A stretch of DNA of 64,000 bases from Mucilaginibacter_A sp050955045 (GCA_050955045.1 JBPBQV010000032.1:62001-126000); one strand, 5' to 3'; shown: positions 19,250-27,512, numbered from the stretch's first letter. Numbers and translations are program-made. Notes: generated by a model from the sequence alone, not told the origin.

Positions 19250-20166
19250 TGAGATATTTTTTCACGCTAGTATTATTTCTAATATCAAAATCTATTTTCG
19301 CACAACAAGTACATACTGTATTCAGAAATCTTAAAGATAGCTCAGAAAATTTTTATGTAGTAAGAACTCCAAAGTATCCGATAAAGGGACTTCTTGTACT
19401 CAATGACAGAGCATTATCAGATAGTGCAAAGAAAAAGGCTTACGATATGGGTATTTGTACAATTACCGTTGTACCAACATCCAACTATTTACAAAATCTT
19501 ACAAGTAACAGTCTACTTGTAACTATTGATGAAATGATTAATGAAACAATTACGAAGTATAAAATCCAAAAAAACAAAATAGTAATTGGAGGGATGTCCG
19601 TTGCAGGCACAGGTGCTATTCGCTACGTTCAACATTGTTTCACAAACAAAAGTGTAGATTGTATAAAACCGATTGCAGTTTTTGCTATTGATCCGCCATT
19701 AGATTATGAGAGACTTTGGAACGAAGCGGAAAACTCAGTTAAAAGAAACTTTAGTAAAGATGCTGTTGATGAAGGAAATATATTGATGAAAGTTTTGAAA
19801 GAAACAATGCATGGGACACCTAAAACAAATATAAATTCTTACAGATTAAACTCCCCTTTTTGCTATTCAGATAGTAGTAATCATAACGTTGCTTTACTCA
19901 AGAACGTTGCAGTTAGGCTATATGTTGAGCCAGATATAATTTGGTGGATAAAAAATAGAAGAAAAGACTATCATGATATAAATGCCATTGATAATGCAGC
20001 TTTGATTAATCAATTAAATTTAGCTGGTAATGTTAATGCAGAATTGATAACAAGTATAAATAAAGGTTATCAAGAAGATGGAACGAGACATCCACACTCT
20101 TGGAGTATATTAAATGAAATCGAATTATTAATTTGGTGTGAAAAAATGTTTAAGGAGGTAAAATAA
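19249..20166 (+). CDS. Secreted alpha/beta-hydrolase-like protein, probably inserted
   Basis: A 305-residue exported protein with a signal peptide (cleavage after IFAQ). GGMSVAGTGAIRY (residues ~120) resembles a nucleophile elbow; DPPLD and a late histidine in RHPHSWS could complete a triad. The exact family is not recognised. The gene is visibly more AT-rich than its neighbours and sits between two copies of the upstream gene's 3' end, so it was probably acquired. Confidence 0.6.
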   Translation: MRYFFTLVLFLISKSIFAQQVHTVFRNLKDSSENFYVVRTPKYPIKGLLVLNDRALSDSAKKKAYDMGICTITVVPTSNYLQNLTSNSLLVTIDEMINETITKYKIQKNKIVIGGMSVAGTGAIRYVQHCFTNKSVDCIKPIAVFAIDPPLDYERLWNEAENSVKRNFSKDAVDEGNILMKVLKETMHGTPKTNINSYRLNSPFCYSDSSNHNVALLKNVAVRLYVEPDIIWWIKNRRKDYHDINAIDNAALINQLNLAGNVNAELITSINKGYQEDGTRHPHSWSILNEIELLIWCEKMFKEVK

Positions 20167-20178
20167 CCGCTTCTGGCA

Positions 20179-20295
20179 AGCGAACGCCATGCAGATTATA
20201 ATTTGCAATCAACCGCTGGTTTTTATCGCGGCAGTGTGGTTTTTAATTTTTTTGTGAAGAAGATTCACCAGTTTTCCCAATTGAAAAACTGGTAA
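20179..20295 (+). pseudogene. Displaced 3' end of a GT2 gene
   Basis: The sequence reads SERHADYNLQSTAGFYRGSV in frame to a stop, matching the last residues of the GT2 gene at 18151-19212 with only four replacements (D/N, R/K, R/Q, S/N) in the remainder. There is no start or body. The mostly synonymous differences suggest the two tails diverged while both were functional. Confidence 0.8.
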
Positions 20296-20309
20296 AAGGA
20301 GTATCTTAG
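20179..20309 (+). repeat. Direct repeat copy 2
   Basis: This is the second copy of the 131-bp direct repeat, ending just past another TAAAAGGAGTAT element at 20293. Confidence 0.85.
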
Positions 20310-20333
20310 TTTGTCAAACTGATGCTTCTTTTA
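20293..20333. repeat. Inverted pair of repeat elements (hairpin)
   Basis: TAAAAGGAGTAT and ATGCTTCTTTTA in opposite orientation, 17 bases apart, mirror the arrangement after copy 1. Confidence 0.65.
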
Positions 20334-20336
20334 CCG

Positions 20337-20921
20337 ATGAAAAAATATATACTTCTTTTATCCATATTAATTTCTACTCAAGCAAAAGCGCAAGACAGCC
20401 TTTCCAGCTTTAACCAAAAACGAAACCTAATTAACCAAACCGGAATGAAAGTTTTGGGCGGCTGGGCATTGGCAAATATTGCAATTGGAAGTGTTGCTTT
20501 TTATCGTACAAAAGGTGTATCGCGTTATTTTAACCAGATGAATATTTTCTGGAATGTTGTAAACCTCGGGATTGCAACTGCGGGTTTTTATGGCGCAAAA
20601 GAAGCATTGAACAAGCAATCTAACCTGGCACAAAGTATGCACGAACAACATCAAACCGAGCAAATATTACTTTTTAATGCCGGATTAGATGTGGCCTACA
20701 TTGCTGGTGGATTATATCTTGGGCAACGCGGCATCAACAAAAATTCCGAACGTTTACGCGGCTATGGAAATTCAGTAATTTTACAAGGCGCATTTTTGTT
20801 ATTGTTTGATGGTTCTATGTTTGCTATCCAGAACCATCATGGTAAAAATGCAGATCGGTTTTTAAATCAGGTAAAACTCAATTTTAACGGAAACCAGATT
20901 GGCTTTTTGTACAAATTATAA
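20337..20921 (+). CDS. Membrane protein of the DUF6992 type
   Basis: A 194-residue protein with a signal peptide followed by three or four hydrophobic helices (LGGWALANIAIGSVAFY, FWNVVNLGIATAGFYGAKEAL, LDVAYIAGGLYLG, GAFLLLFDGSMFAI). It resembles the Bacteroidota family DUF6992; function unknown. The ATG at 20337 is chosen because an earlier ATG at 20322 lies inside a repeat element. Confidence 0.65.
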   Translation: MKKYILLLSILISTQAKAQDSLSSFNQKRNLINQTGMKVLGGWALANIAIGSVAFYRTKGVSRYFNQMNIFWNVVNLGIATAGFYGAKEALNKQSNLAQSMHEQHQTEQILLFNAGLDVAYIAGGLYLGQRGINKNSERLRGYGNSVILQGAFLLLFDGSMFAIQNHHGKNADRFLNQVKLNFNGNQIGFLYKL

Positions 20922-20929
20922 AATCAGTT

Positions 20930-21514
20930 TTACCGTTGCATTAGCCGCGCAACATATTTCCCGATCACATCAAACTCCAAATTAATTATAGAACCTACTT
21001 TTACCTGCTGTAAATTAGTATGCTCGTAAGTGTATGGAATGATGGCAACGGAAAAACTGTTTTGAGTAGAATTAACCACTGTTAAACTTACACCGTTGAT
21101 GCAAATTGAACCTTTTTCTACCGTTACATTTCCTCGTGTCGGATCATATTCAAAAGTGTATTCCCAGCTGCCTTCCAGCTCATTGTAAACCGTGCAAACC
21201 GCAGTTTGATCTACATGTCCTTGAACAATATGGCCGTCCAACCTACCATTCATCTGCATACAACGTTCCAAATTCACTGTATCACCAATTTGCAAATTAA
21301 TCAGATTGGTTTTATTCAGCGTTTCGTCAATTGCGGTTACGGTGTGCAAACCATCAGCAATGGCCACCACGGTTAAACAAATGCCATTGTGTGATACAGA
21401 CTGATCTATTTTTAATTCGTGTGCTAAGTTGGAACCGATGGTTAAATGCAAATTTCCCTGGTCAGCAAATAAATCGGTAACGGTTCCTAAAGTTTCTATA
21501 ATTCCGGTGAACAT
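20930..21514 (-). CDS. ribE: Riboflavin synthase, alpha chain
   Basis: A 194-residue two-barrel riboflavin synthase. It starts MFTGIIE as in the family; the N barrel has SVSHNGICLTV and the C barrel has GSICINGVSLTV; between them lie GRLDGHIVQGHVD and YTYEHTNL. It dismutates two 6,7-dimethyl-8-ribityllumazine molecules. It stands alone with a -7 box TACTTTTG at 21580-21587 and a leader too short for an FMN riboswitch. Confidence 0.95.
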   Translation of the reverse strand: MFTGIIETLGTVTDLFADQGNLHLTIGSNLAHELKIDQSVSHNGICLTVVAIADGLHTVTAIDETLNKTNLINLQIGDTVNLERCMQMNGRLDGHIVQGHVDQTAVCTVYNELEGSWEYTFEYDPTRGNVTVEKGSICINGVSLTVVNSTQNSFSVAIIPYTYEHTNLQQVKVGSIINLEFDVIGKYVARLMQR

Positions 21515-21579
21515 ATTTTATGTTGATAGTAATTTATGGGTTAGTAAACGTAGCTGGCTTGCAGTAGCTTTTCTTGCTG

Positions 21580-21587
21580 CAAAAGTA
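21580..21587 (-). promoter_or_regulatory. -7 box of ribE
   Basis: TACTTTTG on the minus strand matches TAnnTTTG and lies about 65 bases before the ATG. Confidence 0.5.
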
Positions 21588-21721
21588 AACTAAAGCGATT
21601 GTAATTTTAACCGGGTAAAAACAGTATGACGATTAGCAGATATTAATTAAACCCAGTAAAATGTATTTTCTTTTAAAAGAAGTATTATTACAAGTTAAAC
21701 ATATCTGTAAAACCAATTAAA

Positions 21722-22129
21722 ATGTATATTTTTTTGATGATGAACGCTACTCCTACTATTGAAAATTTTATCATGACTTTAGTACAAGGACTACGGCTTG
21801 GCGTAGAAGTTACCGGAGCCTGTACTATTGGAATCGGTTCAGTGATTTCTTTATTCCGTTTTGCAAAAGCATTAATTACACAACAGGAAACCGATTTTAA
21901 TGCTATCCGCCTAACTCTGGCGCGCTATTTAGCTTTGGCGCTGGAGTTTCAGTTAGGAGCTGATATTTTGTCAACAGCTGTTGCGCCCAGCTGGCAGGAG
22001 ATTGGTAAACTTGGTGCTATTGCCGTAATCCGGACCGGGTTAAACTTCTTTTTATCAAAAGAAATGCAGGAAGAAAAACAAGCTTCAGGAGGCGAAACTG
22101 ATTTACAGACAAAAGGTAAAGCTGTTTAA
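21722..22129 (+). CDS. DUF1622 membrane protein
   Basis: A 135-residue protein of the DUF1622 type: GLRLGVEVTGACTIGIG helix, then FNAIRLTLARYLALALEFQLGADIL and GAIAVIRTGLNFFLSKE, giving three membrane helices. Function unknown. Two repeat elements (21616, 21674) lie just upstream and one (22146) downstream. Confidence 0.8.
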   Translation: MYIFLMMNATPTIENFIMTLVQGLRLGVEVTGACTIGIGSVISLFRFAKALITQQETDFNAIRLTLARYLALALEFQLGADILSTAVAPSWQEIGKLGAIAVIRTGLNFFLSKEMQEEKQASGGETDLQTKGKAV

Positions 22130-22156
22130 TTTAAATTTATAATGATAAAAGAAGCA

Positions 22157-22906
22157 TCAATTCAACAACTTCAACCTAAAATCTTTGAACTCAATTTTCA
22201 TTGGTGGTCCAACATGTACCTGCACACCAATTAAGCCTTTCATTTTTCGGTTCGTAGTATCATTATCTGTTACTTCCGACATTAATTTTCCATTAATATA
22301 ATGTTTCAGGTTATTGCCTTTGGCGATGATGTGCAATTCGTTCCAATCATCATAATGGATACTTTTTAAAAGCTGTTCTTTCGATCCTAAAGAATCAATT
22401 AATAAAGGTGCTTTTCCGTTTTCGATAATTGTTTTTTGTCCGCGCGTTGCTAAAAACTGCCGGCCTCGTTCTTCATAATTTTGTCCGGAGTGGCGCGGAT
22501 ATCCCAGGTTGTATTTATCTTTTCCATCTAAATCTGCCTGGTAACCTTTTAAAGCATAAGGCAAACTATCTACGCGAATACTTCGATAATTTACGCCGCT
22601 GTTGCCTTTGGCAGAAATCCGGTAATTTACAAATAGTTCAAAGTTTTCGGGTTCTCCGCCTTTCCATATTAAAAAGGTGTTTTGTTTGAGGATGGTTTGC
22701 GGCGTTACCTCGCCAGTTAAAACACCATTTTCTACACGCCAGTAGGTTTTCTCTCCCTCCCAGCCTTCTAAATTTTTACTGTTAAAAATCGTTGTAAATC
22801 CTTTTTCTTCCGAACGTTTTTTTTGTGCGATAGAAATTTGGGTTACCAAAAGCAGTACAAAACCCAACCTAAAAAAAAGGTAGCTAAAAGAAGTATGTGT
22901 TTTCAT
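22157..22906 (-). CDS. DUF1080 (3-keto-disaccharide hydrolase-like) secreted protein
   Basis: A 249-residue exported protein with the DUF1080 jelly-roll pattern: FTTIFNSKNLEGWEG, WRVENGVLTG, NFELFVNYRISAKGNSGVNYRS, GYQADLD and NELHIIAKGNNLKHYINGKL. The family includes glycoside-processing enzymes acting on 3-keto sugars. A repeat element (22885-22896) encodes TSF in the signal peptide region. Confidence 0.85.
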   Translation of the reverse strand: MKTHTSFSYLFFRLGFVLLLVTQISIAQKKRSEEKGFTTIFNSKNLEGWEGEKTYWRVENGVLTGEVTPQTILKQNTFLIWKGGEPENFELFVNYRISAKGNSGVNYRSIRVDSLPYALKGYQADLDGKDKYNLGYPRHSGQNYEERGRQFLATRGQKTIIENGKAPLLIDSLGSKEQLLKSIHYDDWNELHIIAKGNNLKHYINGKLMSEVTDNDTTNRKMKGLIGVQVHVGPPMKIEFKDFRLKLLN

Positions 22907-23096
22907 TAAAGTTTAAACTCAATTTCCTAAACTTAAAAATATATTTCTCGAAAACTCCTACTTTCATAAAAAATTAATTTCTTGCATTACACAATAAAAA
23001 ATATTTTTAAAAAGGGTTTTTTATCATTTTTAATAATCCTAATTTTAGCTATTCTGCTTAACCAAACAGAATATCTAAATAAAAAATTCTACTAAA

Positions 23097-23279
23097 ATGA
23101 GAAAGCCAAACTTGTTGAAATTACTATTAGCCATCGGTGTATTATTACTTATCTGCTCTTTTTCTTTAGGCCATTTTACCAAAATTTCTGATCCGATTCA
23201 AGGGTTTTTAAAAGGGACAGGCATTACTTTAATTGTTGCTTATTTTTTGAAAGCAAGCATGGCCAAAACGGTTTGGTAA
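23097..23279 (+). CDS. Small two-helix membrane protein
   Basis: A 60-residue protein with two hydrophobic helices (LLLAIGVLLLICSFSLGHF and GFLKGTGITLIVAYFLKA) separated by a short polar loop. It resembles many unnamed small Bacteroidota membrane proteins. It is followed by its own strong terminator. Confidence 0.65.
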   Translation: MRKPNLLKLLLAIGVLLLICSFSLGHFTKISDPIQGFLKGTGITLIVAYFLKASMAKTVW

Positions 23280-23360
23280 AAGTGAAAAGTGAGCAACTTT
23301 TTTAAAACACAATATTCAAATTGTGATTTTTTCAAAATCAAAGTTCATTTTTATTTAGCA

Positions 23361-23396
23361 AAGCCATCTTTTAATAAAAGATGGCTTTGTTTTTTA
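23361..23396 (+). terminator. Rho-independent terminator
   Basis: The stem AAAGCCATCTTTT/AAAAGATGGCTTT has a very short loop and is followed by a T run. Confidence 0.85.
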
Positions 23397-23445
23397 GAAC
23401 TATTTTTTTGCAAATACGTACATTTCCGATAATTAAACTTAAAAA

Positions 23446-23610
23446 ATGAAAAAACTAACCTTATGCCTTTTAGCCTTGTCGGCAATGATTTCCAGCAGTG
23501 CAACTTTTGCGCAGGATACTGTAAAAAAAAGCACCAAAGCCACTAAAGTAACAACACACAAAGTAACCAAGCATCATAGAGTGGTTAAAAAAACAAAACC
23601 GGCTATGTAA
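23446..23610 (+). CDS. Small secreted lysine-rich protein
   Basis: 54 codons: a signal peptide (MKKLTLCLLALSAM..., cleavage after TFAQ) followed by about 30 residues rich in Lys and Thr (STKATKVTTHKVTKHHRVVKK). Short basic exported proteins like this are common in Sphingobacteriaceae; role unknown. A terminator follows immediately. Confidence 0.55.
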   Translation: MKKLTLCLLALSAMISSSATFAQDTVKKSTKATKVTTHKVTKHHRVVKKTKPAM

Positions 23611-23630
23611 ATTATTGCTGTTAAAACACA

Positions 23631-23662
23631 AAAGCTCCGCCAGTTATATGACGGAGCTTTTT
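23631..23662. terminator. Bidirectional terminator
   Basis: GCTCCG/CGGAGC stem with A and T runs, between the small secreted protein and the convergent esterase. Confidence 0.75.
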
Positions 23663-23688
23663 GCGTTTAAAAGCATTTCTTACGTTTT

Positions 23689-24588
23689 TCAGCTTTTTAG
23701 GAATTTTAGTTGAGAACGAATAGCTTGTCTGGCTTCCGGAAGTATCGGATAAAGAATAAAGCCATGAAATATGCCTTCGTATTCTTCAAACTTAATCTGC
23801 TTACCTGCCGCTTCCATTTTTTGCACCAAAGCTCTGGAACCAGCTACCAAAATATCATCTGTTCCGTGTTGTAGCAAAATGGGCGGAAAAATATCCACAT
23901 CACCATAAAGTGGTGATAAAAGCGGATCGTTCAAATCACAATTGCGGGCATAAGCAGCAAGTATTCTTTCTGTAAATGGAATAGACAAGATCATATCCTT
24001 TTCGATGATTTTCTGTGCTTCCGGTTTGGCCCTGTCCATATTCATTTCTAAAGAAGGATACAAAAGCAATACTTTTTGCGGCAATGCTGCTTTTAGCTCC
24101 TGTAATTTGTAACAAGCTGCCAGCGCTAAATTTCCTCCGGCACTTTCTCCGCCTAAAAACCAGTTTTGGTTTAGCACACCACGGTTTTGCAATTTAGTAA
24201 TCACTTCTACAATGCCGTTTAAACCAGCCGGAAAAGGGTTTTGGGGAGCTAAAGCATAACGGATAACCATTACAGCCATATCCAGCTTATTGCTCATTTT
24301 CTCGCTATAAACCCAATGTAGTTTAGTTGGGCCGATAACAAAGCCGCCGCCCGGCAAAAAAACAAAAATTCCGTTTTCTCTTTTTTCTTTATTGATCCAG
24401 TAAACGGTAGCGTTTCCGATTACTTCTTTTAAATAACCTTTTTTTACAGGCGTTTTTTTATCCTCGTAAGATTGCAGCTTTTCAAAACTCTCTTTGGCCA
24501 GTTTACTTTTTATGCCCGAAATTTGCATTAGCTTATTCGAAACAGTAGCTATAAAACTTCTTTTTGTGGTTACTTTATAATCAAACAT
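23689..24588 (-). CDS. Alpha/beta hydrolase, hormone-sensitive-lipase family
   Basis: A 299-residue esterase with the HSL-family oxyanion motif PGGGF (HGGG variant), the nucleophile elbow GESAGG, the acid residue region HGTDDILV and the catalytic His in HGF. No signal peptide is seen, so it is probably cytoplasmic. The substrate is unknown. A second esterase of this family, a lipoprotein, begins at 63157. Confidence 0.85.
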   Translation of the reverse strand: MFDYKVTTKRSFIATVSNKLMQISGIKSKLAKESFEKLQSYEDKKTPVKKGYLKEVIGNATVYWINKEKRENGIFVFLPGGGFVIGPTKLHWVYSEKMSNKLDMAVMVIRYALAPQNPFPAGLNGIVEVITKLQNRGVLNQNWFLGGESAGGNLALAACYKLQELKAALPQKVLLLYPSLEMNMDRAKPEAQKIIEKDMILSIPFTERILAAYARNCDLNDPLLSPLYGDVDIFPPILLQHGTDDILVAGSRALVQKMEAAGKQIKFEEYEGIFHGFILYPILPEARQAIRSQLKFLKS

Positions 24589-24636
24589 CTGTATTTAACA
24601 GAATAAACAAAGCGGAAGTTTTAATATTAAAAAAGC

Positions 24637-25236
24637 TTATCGCCCGATTACAGGTTTTAATAACTCTTGAGCAACAGTAATCACTTTTGTGGCCGAAATT
24701 GCACAGGTTGTGCTGAGCGAATAACTAACATTTACGGCAAAGGTTACCGTTCCTGCAACTGTTTCGCCAGGTGCAGTATAAGTTTTAGCGTTTGCACCTG
24801 CTATTAATGTTCCATTGCGTGTCCATTGATAAGCATAAGTAAATCCGTCGGGAACATTAGCCGTTAGCACAAATGGACTTGCTGGCTTAGAACAAACCGA
24901 ACTGCTTGGCGTGGTTACACTTGCTGTTAATGCTGGCAGGATATAAATTTTTACTACATCAGAAATAGGAGAAATACAACCGGCACTGTTCTCTGCTACT
25001 ACCTGATAATTGTAGTAACCCGACGTTGTAGGCGTTTCGGTATAAACCTTAGTTGTTGTTGATGTTTGCAATTGTGCACTTCCGTTTACCACTTTATACC
25101 AGTGAAAAGTACTTCCCGTTTCTGTACTTGTTAATGTAATGGTTTGCCCTAAGCATAACACTTTGTTTGCATCTGCTTGTGCAACTGCAACCACAGGAAG
25201 TATAAACAGGATAAACATTAACTTGAAATATTTCAT
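24637..25236 (-). CDS. Secreted protein with Ig/PKD-like repeats
   Basis: A 199-residue exported protein with two Ig-like beta-sandwich units (residues ~25-95 and ~100-190). Cysteines recur as CLGQ, AGCISPISD, SVCSKPAS and TTCAIS. It resembles the adhesin-type repeat units of gliding Bacteroidota but is short and lacks a sorting domain. The end VIGR is unusual for such proteins. Confidence 0.6.
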   Translation of the reverse strand: MKYFKLMFILFILPVVAVAQADANKVLCLGQTITLTSTETGSTFHWYKVVNGSAQLQTSTTTKVYTETPTTSGYYNYQVVAENSAGCISPISDVVKIYILPALTASVTTPSSSVCSKPASPFVLTANVPDGFTYAYQWTRNGTLIAGANAKTYTAPGETVAGTVTFAVNVSYSLSTTCAISATKVITVAQELLKPVIGR

Positions 25237-25672
25237 TACTAAAACTTGAATTTATGAATGAATCTGAATATTTATTTCATTGTACTTATAATAATAGATT
25301 TGGTTACAGCTATTTGCATTAAATAATTACTGTTATTGTAAATATTATACTGGATTTGGGAGAGATGTGGAAATAGGAAGAAATTTTAGATAAGTAAAAA
25401 ACGGCTTTATAATAGTAATAAGGGCGATTAAGAAGATTAAGGTAAATGAATGGAAAGATAATGTGGATCAGCATTACATTACCCCTCATATTTCATCTTT
25501 TTGAAAAAAGGCAATTGCCCTTTTCCGACAGGGCACGAGGTGGGGTGATTACACCCTTTTGAAACTTTTTGCAAAAGTTTCAAAGAAGAAAAAGCTGTAA
25601 ATCAAGATTTTGCAAGTTTTAAGCGCATGATTTTTAAAACTTTTAGTGTAAGTTGCTGAAAATTATTGAATT
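25237..25672. other. Intergenic stretch with clustered hairpins
   Basis: The first 200 bases hold nothing I can name. From 25503 to 25584 there are three consecutive inverted repeats: GGCAATTGCC, GGGTG/CACCC followed by TTTT, and GAAACTTTT/AAAAGTTTC. The block is richer in G and C than its surroundings and lies about 90 bases before the SIR2-like gene. It may be a structured RNA or a decayed element. Confidence 0.45.
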
Positions 25673-26680
25673 ATGGCAAACGTTACATATTTATTAGGTG
25701 CAGGAGCTAGTTTTGAAAGAATACCAATTGTAGAAGATATGGCTAATAGGATTTCTATCGTTTACTCTTATTTTAGTCATCCAAGCTTAAAAAATCTTAT
25801 AGGTCAAAAAGAAGAATTCTCCTTTTCAATTAGATTAGAAGAAACAATACCGGAGATCATCATTGATTTGTTATGGATGTATGAAGCTTGTCTTAACCAT
25901 TCAAGTATAGACACTTTTGCAAAAAAATTGTATTTAACAAATCAAGGAGAATTCTTAAGATTAAAACGTATTCTTTCTTTCTATTTTACTTTTGTACAAA
26001 TTGAAAAAACACCTGATAAGAGATACGACAATTTTTGGGCTTCGATATTATCTTCAAAAACTAGTATTCCTTCTAGTATTAAGATTCTTTCTTGGAATTA
26101 TGATTTTCAATTGGAACAGAGCTTTATAAATATGTCTGATTCCCAGAATCTGCGCGATGCAAGAACTAAAATAAACATGCGAAATTTAGAAGATCCAATT
26201 GTGCCTGGTGCAGGAGGTTCATTTGGAGTTCTAAAATTAAATGGATCTGCTATGTTTACTGATCCATTAAGTAATGATGAATTTTACTTATGCGATTATA
26301 ATCATCGTGTAGATTTTGATACTTATCGTAATGAATTAATCTATCGATATGGTTACGCTAGAAAACTGGATTTGTCTAACACTAAACTTCGTTTTGCTTG
26401 GGAAAGCGAAGACATACAAGGAAATAGTCTTGTCTCTCAACTTTTTTTGAATAGAACAGAAGTATTAGCTATAATAGGCTATTCATTTCCGTTTTTTAAT
26501 AGGGAAATAGACAAAACTTTATTCTCCTCTATGCCTAACTTACAGAAAATTTACATTCAAGATCCGTATGCTAATGATATAAAAGAACGTTTGGTAGAAA
26601 TAATTCCAGAAAATACTGACTTCAAGTTGATAACAGGATGCAAACAGTTTGTTTTTCCTAAAGAATTAGAAATAATATAA
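25673..26680 (+). CDS. SIR2-like domain protein (candidate NADase, possible defence gene)
   Basis: A 335-residue soluble protein with a SIR2-like layout: LLGAGAS (residues 7-13, nucleotide loop), SWNYD (140-144, N-x-D site), KLNGS (188-192) and IIGYSFPFFNREID (267-280, closing Rossmann motif). The KLNGS motif has Asn where KLHGS proteins have the catalytic His, so activity is doubtful or altered. SIR2-like proteins often act in anti-phage defence by cleaving NAD. The gene is isolated, AT-rich and adjacent to a tRNA-Leu, which suggests an acquired cassette. Confidence 0.6.
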   Translation: MANVTYLLGAGASFERIPIVEDMANRISIVYSYFSHPSLKNLIGQKEEFSFSIRLEETIPEIIIDLLWMYEACLNHSSIDTFAKKLYLTNQGEFLRLKRILSFYFTFVQIEKTPDKRYDNFWASILSSKTSIPSSIKILSWNYDFQLEQSFINMSDSQNLRDARTKINMRNLEDPIVPGAGGSFGVLKLNGSAMFTDPLSNDEFYLCDYNHRVDFDTYRNELIYRYGYARKLDLSNTKLRFAWESEDIQGNSLVSQLFLNRTEVLAIIGYSFPFFNREIDKTLFSSMPNLQKIYIQDPYANDIKERLVEIIPENTDFKLITGCKQFVFPKELEII

Positions 26681-26705
26681 CTTTTCTTTTACCCCTATAA
26701 AAACA

Positions 26706-26753
26706 GCATCCATAAAAAAAGCCGGCTACTTAGCCGGCTTTTTTTATGGATGC
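26706..26753. terminator. Terminator with 23-bp perfect arms
   Basis: Arms of 23 bases with a 2-base centre: GCATCCATAAAAAAAGCC... pairs exactly with its complement around GCCGGCTA/TAGCCGGC. The left arm begins inside the repeat element at 26698. It ends the SIR2-like gene's unit. Confidence 0.8.
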
Positions 26754-26901
26754 CTTTGTCTAAAAAACTTTAGAGCAATTTTATTTTACTGATGTAGAAA
26801 TCACGTTGAAACAAAGCGGAAAATGCAGCTCATAAAAAATGCCTTTTCTAAATTAGAAAAAGCATTTTTTATATTTTAGAAACTTAGTTTCTAAGGTAAT
26901 G

Positions 26902-26981
26902 TACCCAGCGCCGGAGTCGAACCGGCACGGTTTCCCACAGGTGTTTGAGACCAGCGCGTCTACCAATTCCGCCAGCTGGGC
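26902..26981 (-). tRNA. tRNA-Leu (CAA)
   Basis: The minus strand folds as a tRNA: acceptor GCCCAGC/GCTGGGT, D arm GCGGAATTGGTAGACGC, anticodon loop CTCAAAC (CAA), short variable arm TGGGAAACCG, and T arm GCCGGTTCGACTCCGGC. CCA is not encoded. The anticodon stem CTGGT/ACCTG contains one T-T mismatch. Confidence 0.9.
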
Positions 26982-26990
26982 ATTGCTTTT

Positions 26991-27512
26991 TCAGCGGGTT
27001 GCAAATGTATTCAAACTCTCCCGGATTCGCAACAAATATTTCTTCCGATAATAGATATCTAACACTTTTTTTAATGCCGCATCTTTTTCAGCTTCACTTT
27101 TGGCATTGAAACCGTTAGTTTGTGCTGCCAGTTCAGCTTCCAAACTGTCTGATGCTTCTTTTACCGATGTTTTTATTTGGTTGATTGTGGCTTCATCATC
27201 TGCATCCATCAGCTGCTCGTTGATATCCATCATCTCCATCAAAAAATCCGGATCTAAAGGATACTTGTCGCCTTCTACCAATAACTGGTGCTCACGCAAA
27301 ATATAATCAACACGTTTATCCGGATTAGATAAAACCTGATAAGCTTTATTGTTTAAAGTAGATAACTGCAAAACTTCTTCCTGTTTTTCTGCACTTTCTG
27401 CTGCGTAAAAATCCGGATGATACTTTTTGCTCAGCTCGTAAAATTTCTTTTTCAGCGGTGCTGCATCTATCTCAAAAGATTCGGGCAAACCGTAAAATTC
27501 AAAGTAATTCAT
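26991..27512 (-). CDS. hscB: Fe-S cluster co-chaperone HscB
   Basis: A 173-residue J-protein: N-terminal J domain with HPD at residues 32-34 (KKYHPDFYA) and a C-terminal three-helix domain (DPDFLMEMMDINEQL) that binds the IscU scaffold. It delivers IscU to the Hsp70 HscA. The gene ends only 9 bases from the tRNA-Leu and follows rseP by 16 bases. A repeat element (27152-27163) encodes VKEA. Confidence 0.93.
   Translation of the reverse strand: MNYFEFYGLPESFEIDAAPLKKKFYELSKKYHPDFYAAESAEKQEEVLQLSTLNNKAYQVLSNPDKRVDYILREHQLLVEGDKYPLDPDFLMEMMDINEQLMDADDEATINQIKTSVKEASDSLEAELAAQTNGFNAKSEAEKDAALKKVLDIYYRKKYLLRIRESLNTFATR

Noticed and set aside
20930..21580. FMN riboswitch upstream of ribE
   Set aside because: The leader is only about 65 bases and has none of the conserved RFN sequence blocks.
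25673..26680. Multi-gene defence system (Thoeris, retron-Sir2, SIR2-HerA)
   Set aside because: No TIR, reverse transcriptase, HerA or other partner gene lies nearby.
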